This document shows positions 45,798 to 56,119 of a stretch of DNA of 64,000 nt, piece after piece; positions within the stretch are counted from its first letter, which is position 1; each line of letters begins with the position of its first letter. Location of the stretch: assembly GCA_963971425.1 (NCBI GenBank), contig OZ020514.1, positions 23,843,406-23,907,405 of the forward strand. The letters run 5' to 3'. The DNA comes from Bryoerythrophyllum caledonicum. Lineage: Eukaryota; Streptophyta; Bryopsida; Pottiales; Pottiaceae. Below the pieces are notes generated by a model that did no database searches, was not told the DNA's origin, and worked only from the letters and a program-made list of their open reading frames with translations. The translations under genes were made by a program, and so were the position numbers.

Positions 45798-46664
45798 GGA
45801 TGTGACTAAGCGCATATGACTGCGTAGTCACCTCAGTCATTGGTTTAGTCTAAAATCAATCCTAAGAGGGTCCAGTCATGCACTAGTCATATATGTAGTC
45901 ATATTTTTGAGGACCTGGGTGGGAACGGCTACGGGAACGGGACATATGTACTCCTGCCCGGTTCCCAGAGTCATGTTTTGAGTACTTACTATGTGTAGTC
46001 ATAGTAATGTAGTCATATGGTAAGGGTAATTGGTTTATGTATGACTTATTGTAGTAAGAGAGTTGGTTTGGGTGACTAAACGTAGTCATGTAGTAAATAA
46101 CCTGACTAGTAGTAGTCATATATGTCAATCAGATGATTTTGAAGTCCTCTACTCGTTGGCTCAATAGGTGAGTGCTGTGAAATTGGAGTAGGTCCATAAT
46201 CTCCACTTACATAATAACTTCCCTATTTAACACTACTATGTTTGCGCGCCAACATTCTGGGATGTCATTTTAGGGCACTATTCTAGAAACACTTTTAAAT
46301 ACACCTTCAAAAATTAGTAACTAATTTGCAAGAGAGTCCAAAAATCATGATTCCACTTGCTCTATCTTCCTACTTGCTCTATCTTCCCACTTGCTTTCCA
46401 GATGCACAAAATTGCCTTGTAGGCTTAATAAAAATAGAATCACACTTGAATCTACTATGCAGGTTGATATGCTCTGTGATTGCCTCTAGTCACATGCACC
46501 AAAGAGCTAACTATTGAACACGTTATGTGTTCAAGGATTCTCACTCCTTACCGTCACATGAACCAAAATCATGACTAACCTTGGTCAACAGAAAGCATTG
46601 GATTGAGTGTTTTAGTGCACAGTCCTACTGAATTTCTAAGAGTACGCGTTTCATAAATGATCAC

Positions 46665-46744
46665 CTCGTCCAGACTGAAAACAACACTCAAATTTCCAAG
46701 CTCTTTAGGTGTCGTTCCAGTTAAGTCAGGTATCAACCAACTCC
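46665..46744 (-). pseudogene. Captured LRR exon fragment inside the CACTA element
   Basis: On the minus strand, GSWLIPDLTGTTPKELGNLS followed by VVFSLDE has the plant LRR consensus (LxGxIPxELGNLSxLxSLDL). It is preceded by an acceptor (GGGCACTGCAG) and followed by a GTGATC donor-like sequence, as expected of one exon of a receptor kinase or LRR protein. It is too short to be functional and lies opposite to the CACTA gene, so gene capture is likely. Confidence 0.55.
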
Positions 46745-47144
46745 CTGCAGTGCCCAACAAAGAGAAATTTACATCAGAAGCAAAAATCTCAAATGCTAAC
46801 ATTCAAATCTTGCAAGAGGAAGCTCCTCTACAGCACTGGTGTTGAAATTCTATTCTAAAGGGTACCTCTCATTGAGAATGATGTTCTGTTAATCAAAAGC
46901 TTCCTTCAGGTTGTGATTGGCCAAAAAGCCCGCCTTTGCAATCCGCCTTTGCCTCTGGAAATGGATACCGTCACCTGCAGCCTTGGTGTAAAACAACAAC
47001 ATCAAGTAAGCCCTTAAGGACCTGGGACTAATTCAAAACTCATAAATCTATCACATTCTAAACCATAATGGATCAAGGAAACCGTACAAGCAATCCACGT
47101 ACAGGCGTTTTAGCGTAGTGGTGCTACTCTCTATCAAACTCGCA

Positions 47145-47920
47145 TTAACCCCTAAAGTGGAAAGCCCTCAAAACTGCCAAAAACCCTCAAAACTGCCCTC
47201 TTTCAATGCAAGGTGAAAATTTTTAACTTTTGACAAATTTTCGAGTATGTAACCGTAAGATCTAGTACCTAACTTGTACATGTACATGCATATTGAATCT
47301 TAGATTCAAATTCCTCTCCATTTGTGAGATCGTAATGTTCAAAGTTGAAAAAAAAGATTTTTTCCTTGTTGTAGAATGGAAAACTAATGTTTTGGGGGCC
47401 AAAAAACCAATTTCGAAAGGAAATTTGACATGAGGCTCTTCAAATTCTTGTTCCTATGTGAGTAAGGAATATGTCCATATAATTTTTACCCTCATAGGAC
47501 CTATAAAACCTAAAGAAATGCTTAATTTTTCACATGGAGGTATGCTGAAATACAAATACAAATGCCCATTTTCAACAATTAAAAAGGCATGCAAAATTAT
47601 CGGATTGAAAATCCAAACCGTGAGATCATGCTTTACTACCTCTTTTACATGTACAAAAAACAAAATTCGAAAAAGAGTAAAATCTCAATTTTTGGTGAAT
47701 TTTTGAAGTTACTGCGATCTAATTGATTTTGGGCAGATTTTGAGAATAAATGAGCATATACCGCAGTTTTGGGCAGATTTCAGCATGCCCTAACAGTGTT
47801 TTCAAACTTTGACCGTGAATATCTCCTAAAGTATGTGGAATTTTGAAGCATGAATGGTGTCATTTTAAAGGTACGGGAAAACTCTACAACCTTCTGGTCG
47901 ATTTCAACTTTAGGGGTTAA
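47145..47920. mobile_element. TTAA-flanked non-autonomous element nested in the CACTA element
   Basis: Left TTAACCCCTAAAGTGGAAA and right (reverse complement) TTAACCCCTAAAGTTGAAA give a 19-bp inverted repeat with one mismatch, 776 bp apart. TTAA at both ends with a CCC start fits a piggyBac-type insertion. No transposase is present. It shares its terminus with the element at 20606-20839. Confidence 0.65.
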
Positions 47921-48144
47921 GTTTTCGAATTGACGGTGGCGGCGGAATTGTAGCCCAGAAACTTCAAAATCGGCAGGAGAACTTGCGCAAGAACTCCCTC
48001 AAGCTACACGAGCTCGGAGTCCCGCTGCTGGCAGCATCTTTGAGAGAGTCGACAACCACCGAAGCGGGGGAGGAGAGGGGAAGACCGCGACGAAGAGCAC
48101 TCGCAGCGCCGGCGCCAGCAGCCTCGAAAACTGCCCCGGGTACG

Positions 48145-48160
48145 AAACCCTAAACCCTAA
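48145..48160 (+). promoter_or_regulatory. Double telobox (AAACCCTAAACCCTAA)
   Basis: Two joined AAACCCT teloboxes lie ~190 bp upstream of the first recognised exon of the CACTA gene, with a single AAACCCT-like site at ~48228. In plants such boxes lie in promoters and leaders of genes active in dividing cells. Role here is inferred. Confidence 0.5.
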
Positions 48161-48608
48161 CTCTGTCCATTGTATGCACTGGCCGTTGACGATTGGTTAG
48201 CGTACCTCCCCCCTCGCAATCGCGTACAAAACCCTACAGCCATCCGACCTGCAGCCATTCCAGGTGCTTCACAATTGCGGTCCTCCTAACCTCCGCAGTT
48301 TGTTCTGACTTCTTGATTGCTTGAACTATAGCGACAGTGGGGAACTGGTGCGTCGGAGTTCGCGACTTAAACAACCACCACCAAAAGCTGGAAGGTCACG
48401 CAAGCGGGGGAAGAAGCAGAAAGACGCGCTCTGCAAGGAATCAAAGGAAACCTTGAGGAGCGTGAAGAGCAGCTCCGACGAGTGGCACAGCGAAGAGGAG
48501 AAAACGGAGAGCACTGACATCGAGAATGATGACGAGCGTGGCAATGGCGATGATGAGGTCTCGCCAATAGGAGTGCAAAAGCCCCATCGAGGCAAGCAAA
48601 AATCTCAG

Positions 48609-49882
48609 GTGGGTGTACTAACTGAGTATTGGGATTTTTTAACATGTTGATGGGTGCACAATTTTCGCTTGCAAACATCAAACTACCTGGATTCGTTGGG
48701 ATTTATGCTTCCATCAAAGTACCTTGAATTGGTGTTTGCTTGCCTTGCAACTCCAGTCATCTTTCAAAGCTCTGTGACTGCTCATAGTCACATGAACGAG
48801 ATTTGTGACTACAAAACTAGTATGGAGCCCAACAAATCTATACCCTGCAGGTTTCCTTTGCTTCTTGCCTCGTTCCAGGACTGCTTCTCGCTCATCATGT
48901 TTACCCAGAACCTGGTGCTACCTGGTGCTAGCATGCACATTCTCTCATGTACAGAGCTGCCACCCCCGCGCCTTGTTTTACTGTACATTACTGATGTGTT
49001 GGAGATTACATTCTTCTTTTGAGGAGATGCCCATTTTTGGTAGTTCTCTAGTTTTGCATGTTACAAAATGGCAGTTTTCAATCTTCAACATCTCGCAAAT
49101 GGTGAAGATCACGAACTGGTGTGTGTTTTATGATAGAGAATGCTCAATCTCAAATAGCATGAGATCGATAAATATCATGTGATCGATGCATTTGGGGGTA
49201 GTATGAGTAAGTTTAACATCACGAGAGAGTGCTAATGTAGAGGATACGTGGCTCATATTCTGTAGCTTGAAACTATTGCAACATTTTCTTGAAACTGTAG
49301 CTCATCTTCTGTTTCCTTGCTTGAAACTGCAGTAACGATGCAATAAAGAAACTGAATTCATAGTAGGTGTTTGAATTTATGGCATGGATTTTGTGTTTGC
49401 TTGACTTGAAACTGCAGTCATGTTTCCAAGGTCTGTGACTTCTCTTAGTCACATGAACGAGAATTCTGACCACAAAACTAGTATGAAGCTCAAGTTTTTT
49501 GACTGATGTTGTTTTCTGCTTCTTGGCTTGTTACATAACTCCATTTCGTTCATATTGTTTGTGATTCATTTTTGTGGAACGTAGCCCTGTTCGTGATAAA
49601 TTTTTTTGGAACTGTAGTCATTGTTGGAACTTCGAGACATCTTAAATAGCATGTTTGCTTCATTATGCTTGAAATCGCATTGGGGTGATTGCCACATTGT
49701 CATGGTTGCCCAGAAACTGTAGTCATGTTCCAGAGGTCTATGACTGCTCGTAGTCACACGAACAACAATTCTGACTACTGAAATTGTATCATGCTCAAGA
49801 TGTAAGACAAATGCTGGTTTCTGCTTCCAGTTCTTGTTACATGACTCCTTGTTGTTCTTACTGTTTGTGATGCATCATGCAG
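48609..49882. repeat. Intron 1 of the CACTA gene, built from repeated GTGACT..AGTCAC blocks
   Basis: A ~100-bp block (CTTGxAACTxCAGTCATxTTxCAAxGxTC, TGTGACTGCTCATAGTCACATG, GAxTxCTGACxACAAAACTAGTATGxAGC) occurs near 48732, 49395 and 49704. Its core palindrome is the same motif as the CACTA subterminal repeats. Confidence 0.7.
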
Positions 49883-50084
49883 CACCTACAGATTCCCGTT
49901 GTCACCCCCACGAAGGCAGCAAGTGAAAAGCACAGCTCCAGCTCAGAGTCCAACGGCTCCGACACTTCACAAAAGGCAGATGACGTTTAGGAAAGTATCC
50001 TGGCACTACAGGTACGAATAGCATTTTGATGTGTGTTGTGCCTTGGTTCTTGCAACATTCAATGTGTCTAGGATTTCGTGACTG

Positions 50085-51160
50085 TTTGTAGTCATTGATA
50101 TGGAAAGAGTGACCAAGCTTTACTAGATGCAGTCATGAATCTGGAATACGTGATCAATATTAGTAATGTAGTTAGAATATGTGACTTCTCACAGTCACCA
50201 ATTTTGAATATATTACTATTCATACTCATAGAATTTGAATAAGTGACTAGAATGGTAAAGAAGGTGTGGCATTGTTAAACGGAATCACAAACATTGCTCA
50301 TGATTGAAAGCAATGACTGAGAGGATCCCTATTGACGTGTTGCCTCTGTACTTAATAGGGATTGCAGGAAGCAGGGGAGTGCGAGTTGCAATCTGCAGAT
50401 CCGAATAAGGCAGTGGAGATTCCTGCAGTAGGTGATGTGAAGGACTCACAGACAACGGGAACTTTGAACAACCCTGCAGGAGGCACTCTAGATTGTGGTG
50501 CAGTGACCGTGGCAGAGGCAGGAGGACGTGCCGCAGTTGTGTACTCAACTTGAAATTTGAGGGCTTCTAAGCCTGCAAAGGAGGACACTCGCACCCAGAA
50601 GAAAATGCGTTTGACAGAGGTTGAGAAGCTGAAGAAAGACCACGATGACACAAAGAAGCAAAGGGCAGTCCGGGGGAGCAAAGAGAAAGCTGAAAAGAGC
50701 AAGGAAGGCAACATTGAGAATCAGCAGAACGCGAAAGGGAAGAGGAAGAGAAACATGAACGCACAGGGGAGTGAACATGTATGTGTAGTCAACCTTGTAT
50801 TTTCACATTTTTATTTCTGAAAGCACCAATTCAGTCCCAGCTGATCCCTGTTTTGTGTATTTTTTTACTTTCATAGGTTGTACAAGAAACCTCTGACCCC
50901 GAGTTGAAGAAGGGTGACCCTGTGAGACCGAAGAAAAACGTGAACGCACCAATGAGCTCAGCTGTAAGTGCCATGAGCTACATCTTGGAATGTTGTGTCT
51001 TAGTTCTGTACAAATTCAGTATGCCAAGTTTGTGACTGTTTTTAGTCATTCATATGGAACGAGTGACCATGCTTGACTAGAGACAGTCATGAAGTTGGAA
51101 TATGTGACTGAGATTAGTAATGACGTTAGAATACGTGACTTCTCACAGTCATAGAATTTA
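50085..51160. repeat. Duplicated intron/exon segment in the CACTA gene
   Basis: The intron block GTGACTGTTTxTAGTCATT ... GTGACTTCTCACAGTCA occurs at ~50085-50190 and ~51029-51155. The acceptor plus exon start (TGTACAAGAAA..GACCC.GAGTT.AAGAAGGGTG) occurs at 50877 and 51259, so a unit of about 0.4-0.9 kb was duplicated. Confidence 0.65.
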
Positions 51161-52137
51161 AATAAGTGCCATGAGCCTTGGAGAAGTACATCTTTGTATC
51201 AAGGCAACAATTCAGTCCCAACTAATCCTTGTATTGTGTGTATTTTTTTTTAATATAGGCTGTACAAGAAAGAGAGGACCCGGAGTTCAAGAAGGGTGAC
51301 CCTGTGAGACTCAATGGACTTGAAGAAGGGAAGGAGGATAAAGTTGTGGCATTCGGGAAAGTGCAGAATGTAGCTGGGGCTTCTCTACACGGGAAAACCA
51401 TAATTGCAGGTACAGTGTCTGTAGAATTGCTAAAAAGCCTAGATGACGACTACAGTTTATTTGACGACTACAGTCACCACCACAATACTATGTGTAGTGA
51501 TAAAACCGTTGATGTGATCACTAATATCTCACTACAATTTGTCATAGCATTCAGAAGCTATTTCAATATTTGTGACTATAGGTAGTCTAATAGAAGTGAC
51601 TCCAAAGAGTCCTATTCTCCAAACTCAATGTATGGCTCAATGCGTGCAAGATCTCATTACTATGCGCACTGATAAAACCAATCATGTATTAACTGATACC
51701 TCACTACATTTAGTCATACCATTTGGAAGATATTTGAGTATTTGTGACTAGGGGTTGCCAAATAGATGTGACTCCAAAGAGTCACGTTCTCCCACTCTAT
51801 GAATGACTCAATTTAGTCACCATCTCACTACTATGCGTAGTGATAAAACCAATATTATGTTGACTTATACCTCACTAGAAATAGTCATTCATTCAGTCAC
51901 TATTTACACATGGATGACTAAGTTTAGTCATACATATATGACTATATAGAGTCATATGGACCCAAGTCCCACTGCAGGTCCCGTTTTGAGGTCCCAAAAC
52001 ACTGTGGGAACGCAGTATTGGGAACAAGAAGTGTCCGATATGACCCCCAGTCAGATTGTCCGAAGCGACTAAGTCAAAATGACTAGAAACACTGCTAGTC
52101 ACATTTTGGTTTATGCCCAACTGTAGTCATAAAACCT

Positions 52138-52166
52138 AGTCACATTGGGCTGGTTTTCTTGTAGTG
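52138..52166 (-). repeat. CACTA right terminal inverted repeat
   Basis: Ends GGTTTTCTTGTAGTG, followed by GAT, matching the target duplication on the left. Confidence 0.95.
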
Positions 52167-52784
52167 GATGTACGTGTGAAACATGGACTTCCGAATTCCA
52201 TGGATCGTGTACCATGCAACGGAGCAGTCTTCTGTTCCCAAGTGCGTGACGTACTTTCTCTTCCGGTCCCCATCAATGGAGTGGAATTGCCCGCCTACCG
52301 AGATTGTATACTCCTTTATGTCTTCAAAGGATTTGTCATAGAATTTCTGTCTAACAGAAAGAATCTAGGATTGTTGAAAATATTGGCAGCATCGTTTGGA
52401 ACAACACCTTTCCAAGCCGACTTTGCGAATTTCGTTGTCCGTAGTCCTCTTGGTGTACAAGGATTCCTTCTTGTTAAGGTCTTGATGTCGGGAAATGAAG
52501 CGGTTAGGCTCCTTTGCACGACCCCCTAAATGAGCACCAGAATCAGGTTGTAAAGGCAGGGATGCAAAATGATCAATTGTGCATTTCAAAGACCGCCCGG
52601 AAGGAAAACAACATTCAAGAATGAGCCACGATTCATGACTCATAATTCTCTCCATGTCCTCCACAAAAACGTTGAGGACAATAACACCAATATTATCTTC
52701 TCCTAAGCATCCACTTCGGAAATGATCCGATGGTAACGTGGCCATGATTCTCCCAGAGCAGTGCACCAACCCATTTCCATCCAA
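52167..52784 (-). pseudogene. Element B, N-terminal coding part upstream of the CACTA insertion
   Basis: 52784-52365 reads GLVHCSGRIMATLPSDHFRS, then GVIVLNVFVEDMERIMSHES, HLGGRAKEPNRFISRHQDL and LERCCSKRCCQ, the CC-x(3)-C block. The following bases down to 52167 continue in another frame with RQKFYDKSFEDIKEYTISVG and SVAWYTIHGIRKSMFHTYI, matching element A. A frameshift near 52370 separates them. The GAT at 52167-52169 is the CACTA target duplication. Confidence 0.72.
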
Positions 52785-52787
52785 CCT

Positions 52788-53270
52788 CTACACTTCAAGT
52801 CCAACCCATTGCTCTCGTGGTACGAATGGGGACTCGTCGGACCGGATTTCTCCGGTTTGAATCATGACATTCGCCCTTCTCCACAGGACGGTCCGCCGAA
52901 GTGTGTGAACAAGTGAATTGTATCCGCGTTGCAAGGGAATGAGTGGTAATTCTTCCGCCGTGGACGTTATGGCTGTTGGTCTAAGTAATATGAACTCACT
53001 GGAACCGACTGGTATGTCAACTCCAAGCCATTGTCCCACGGGGTGAACCTTAACAATGGACGCTTCTCCAATTTTGCCTGAACCTGGCCTCATAAGGTTC
53101 ACGGACATTCCTGACCACAAAACCTCCGACCTTCCAGTAGACTGTTGGGATGGATCATCTTCACCCGTGTAATTTACATTTCTAAAATCGGGGCACTGAT
53201 CTGCGACCATGGCAAGGTCTTCCGAGTCAGTCTCCCACCAATCTGAGTCAAACATACTCCTGTGCTGCAT
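52788..53270 (-). pseudogene. Element B, first coding part with N-terminal reader-like domain
   Basis: A 160-codon ORF with an acidic N-terminus (MFDSDWWETDSEDLAMVADQ), then GMSVNLMRPGSGKIGEASIV, HPVGQWLGVDIPVG and LRRTVLWRRANVMI, parallel to element A residues 25-115. It is separated from the next part (52784) by a single stop. The ATG at 53270 is the first in frame and lies just inside the cluster of CCGGAGATCTCCGG palindromes. Confidence 0.68.
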
Positions 53271-53368
53271 CGTTGGATGTTCGGTTCGTGGCTGATGTCC
53301 TCAATGAGAAATTGAGTGCATGTAGAATCGAACTAGATGACCAACGTCAATATCGTCGGCTGGGCTAG

Positions 53369-53850
53369 CCGGAGATCTCCGGTTGAGTGGAGAATGATCA
53401 ACAACGACGACTTCTTGTTTAAGTAAGGAAGAGAAGGGTGGAGCTAAAAGTTCCATTCGTATCTAACCGGAGATCTCCGGTTATACAGAACCAAGCTGGC
53501 GAGGAAACTTTCTATAAACATTCCACACTAGAGTAGCCGGAGATCTCCGAGGATCCTACGTTCGAAGAATATGACAGCCATTGGATTCAAGGGTAGCAAC
53601 CGTGGTTAGCAAGCGATCTTGGCAGAATCCAGACTAGCACAGCATGAACAACCGGAGATCTCCGGTTGGCTTTTGATGTCTTGATCGAAACACCAGCCGT
53701 ACGGAATATTCGCGGGTATGGCGGTGTGATACAGTTGCAAAACCCGGTTAATAGTTGGGATTCACACCCCAAGATATTGTGTCATCTTAATTCTCGAGTC
53801 GAATTAAATTACTGCTTCCGGGCTATGACTGTATCTCCGGAGACGAATTT
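53369..53850. repeat. CCGGAGATCTCCGG palindrome cluster, 5' flank of element B
   Basis: Perfect or near-perfect 14-bp palindromes lie at 53369, 53467, 53537 and 53652 and a half-match at 53833, spaced ~70-180 bp, each with AGCC or AACC before and GGTT after. The mirrored cluster is at 38360-39807. Confidence 0.85.
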
Positions 53851-53899
53851 GTTATAGAATCACTACACGACAGCTCCCGATCGACTCAAAGGGCAGAAT

Positions 53900-55950
53900 G
53901 CAACACAATCTTCACCAATCCTTACAAATAGAGAGCGGATACGAAATTTTACGAGACAACATATGTAACATTCTTGGAATAATGTCAAATCATTTCCCTA
54001 CAGTTATCTAGCATGATGTTGCGACGCGAACACTCTCACTGACTCGCTCAGCTCCCACAGTATCCCAAACCTCCAGAGTAAAAAATGATGAGAGCTGAAT
54101 TGAAGGATACTCTTATCAACCTTCCCAACATCTCCTGGAGGGAAAATTCAGGCGCTCAAATTTGAAACGGATCTTGGGCATGCATGCTGGCCCCTTTGCA
54201 GAGCGGGCTTCACCTTGAGAAGACCGCAAGTGAGAGTTCCTCTTATTTGTACACTCCAAGACAGATATCCGGCCCGGATGTCATCATGGGCACCCCGAGT
54301 CAGGTATCGGCCCCTCCGACATGATCCGGGCCTCATCCAGGCATGACTATGGTGTCACTCACCCTGGATGGCCCGGATTCCTCCTTGCCTTCAAGGGAAA
54401 CCGTGTTGAGGGCAACGACTGGCCAACCCACGCCTTCCACCGATGTGTTTGCGTCATTGGTGGCACTTGCAGCAGCCGCGCCCACCCCAACTTCAAGCCG
54501 GAGTTCCAAGAAGCGCAAGAGGAGGGAGGAGCGGAAGAGACCCGAGGAGCTGGCCCGGAAGTAGGCCAGGATCTTAGTTAGTAGGTCACTGTTCAGTCCG
54601 GGATTTGGCCCCCGGTTGACTTTGGTTTTGACTTGGTTTTGCCTTGGGTCTTGTGTAATAAGTGGCCCCTGATGGTGCACATTGTGTGGAGTGGCAGCAC
54701 CGCCGCCAAGAGTAGTTAATGTCACCGTTTTTAGTTAGAAGGTATCGTTTGAGTTTGGACTCTTGTGTGAGTCCTTCGCAGTATAAGAGAAGAGTCTCGT
54801 GGCCTCTCTTCACTGCTTGATGTGTGTACTTGCTTTCAGTTAAATTCTAAACCTACGCTCTCAGAAAACCTTCGACGGTTGGAGAGCTCGGATTCTATAT
54901 GACTGTGAGTACCATCTCAAGTAGTCCACTCCTCAAGTCCATATTAACCGTCGAGTCATTGTTTCCTTGTTCCATCAGGTAGAGTTAGTCCGGGTGGATG
55001 GGAATAACAGGTGAGATGGTTAGGTGGTTAGTTGGGCGTGACTCTAACTCTGAGCCCTTGTGATTGTTTCCTTGTTCCATCAAGTAGAGTTAGTCCGGAT
55101 GGATGGGATTAACAGGTGAGATTATAAGTGGTTAGGGGAGGACGAGGGGGGAGTGACGGGTGCGGAAGGAGTCTTGATATGTCTTGTGTGACCGGTCGGC
55201 GGCAGGATGTCATCAATTGTGAAGATGTACTCTGGATCCCGGATGCATCAACCTTTGGTCAGATAGGTTGATCCATAGGAGCATTACACACCATCAACCC
55301 TTCGTGTTGAGGACGGAGTCGACTGGCTTGACCCAAGGGCAGTAAGCCCAGACCGACTCTAACAACTCAGATTATCTTTTGAGAAGAAAGGAGATCCAAC
55401 TAACCCTGTTTGCGCGGTGACCATCGGAGTAATAGGAGGAGGACTTTGTTCCCTGAAGAAAAGGAATAGGAATAGGGTATCCCCGGGGCTAATAGTTAGG
55501 CGAGCCCACAACGTACTACTCCTTTAGCTGATTTTGAGGTAAAGGAAGGTCTCACAGCTGGAATGGTAGGTAAACCACATACTTGCCACCAGAGTAGTGT
55601 GAGTCCTTAAGGCCCACGCCTTATCCCCTCTTACGGGGGGGAACCCAGTGACACCACAACCATCCCAAGTTAGTGAGTAGGAGTGATTGGAGAAACTGTG
55701 AGGAAGAAGTAACGTTTACTAAAACTTGTTTGAGTCCGTGAACCGTTGTTCATGGTGATAAAACACTCTCCGGATACGCAAGTATCCCGGATGTCTATAA
55801 TGTATATATAGTTGTAAAGTCCATGTGGGATCCGGGCCATGTACAATCCGGGCCATGTGGAATCCAAATGTACAAGCCGGGCCATGCAAAGTACTTGGGT
55901 GGGGCGGTTGGTGTAATTAATGCTCACCCCTTGTGATCTAAACCTTTCTC
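53900..55950. other. Remnant of an unclassified element: short ORF tail and 3' sequence
   Basis: 54343-54564 reads an Ala/Thr/Ser-rich stretch ending in SSKKRKRREERKRPEELARK-stop, a basic tail reminiscent of the one ending at 44379. Downstream, a ~65-bp block (TTGTTTCCTTGTTCCATCA, TAGAGTTAGTCCGG, TGGATGGGATTAACAGGTGA) is duplicated at 54957 and 55064 (106-bp period). CCGG-rich motifs recur. No RT or integrase. Possibly the same class as the 42.0-45.4 kb element. Confidence 0.4.
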
Positions 55951-56119
55951 TCCTTTCTTTTGATGTATATATTGTATAGTTGACATTGTACAGATCATGG
56001 TTTGTTGTTAGTTGTTGTAGTTCTCGGTGAGTCTCTGTGGGAACGATTACCTTAAGGGTATCTTTGTGTTAAGATGTGAATACTTGCCAACGCGTACTAC
56101 GACACTACCCGTGGGCGTG

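Larger units (their letters stand above)
48332..51585 (+). pseudogene. CACTA-borne multi-exon gene with a TNP1-like C-terminal module
   Basis: Likely exons are 48332-48608 (basic then acidic: SSRLKQPPPKAGRSRKRGKK, then Ser/Glu-rich), 49883-50011, 50359-50778 (Lys/Glu-rich), 50877-50963 and 51259-51585. Introns start GTGGGT, GTACGA, GTATGT and GTAAGT and end in AG after pyrimidine-rich tracts. The last exon reads KKGDPVRLNGLEEGKEDKVV, then AFGKVQNVAGASLHGKTIIA, then GTVSVELLKS. This matches the plant Tnp1/En/Spm-like module (G-x-x-V-x-L ... VAxGxV ... HGxxIxxGxVxV). A TGA lies inside exon 3 (50551-50553) and no clear starting ATG is seen, so it is probably inactive or alternatively spliced. 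Exons 4 and 5 begin with a duplicated 51-bp block. The product would be a DNA-binding accessory transposition protein. Confidence 0.55.
45769..52166. mobile_element. CACTA (En/Spm) transposon, 6398 bp, inserted in element B
   Basis: The ends are CACTACAAGAAAACCAGCCC followed by AATGTGACT, a perfect 29-bp inverted repeat at both termini. They are flanked by a 3-bp duplication GAT (45766-45768 and 52167-52169). Subterminal GTGACTA/TAGTCAC motifs are dense at both ends, the usual TNPA-binding layout. The interior has a multi-exon plus-strand gene (48.3-51.6 kb) with a TNP1-like module, a captured LRR exon and a TTAA-type insertion. I see no TnpD-type transposase (Transposase_21) in any frame, so it is probably non-autonomous or has lost it. 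Perfect termini and target duplication point to a recent insertion. Confidence 0.95.
38300..53900 (-). mobile_element. Element B: DUF7869-type transposon-like element with two nested insertions
   Basis: The extent is taken from the palindrome CCGGAGATCTCCGG and its variants. These cluster at 38360-39807 (near 38360, 39454, 39551, 39640 and 39794) and at 53369-53844 (53369, 53467, 53537, 53652 and 53833), with one more at 41941 in the intron. Between them lies a minus-strand gene homologous to elements A and C. Its coding region is split by a CACTA transposon at 52167/45768, and its intron holds an unclassified element (~42.0-45.4 kb). Without these the element is about 6 kb. Exact ends and target duplication were not found. 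Confidence 0.65.

Noticed and set aside
37996-53865. CACTA-like ends for element B (TAGTG near 37996, CACTAC near 53852)
   Set aside because: The two are in the wrong relative orientation and the adjoining bases do not match as an inverted repeat.
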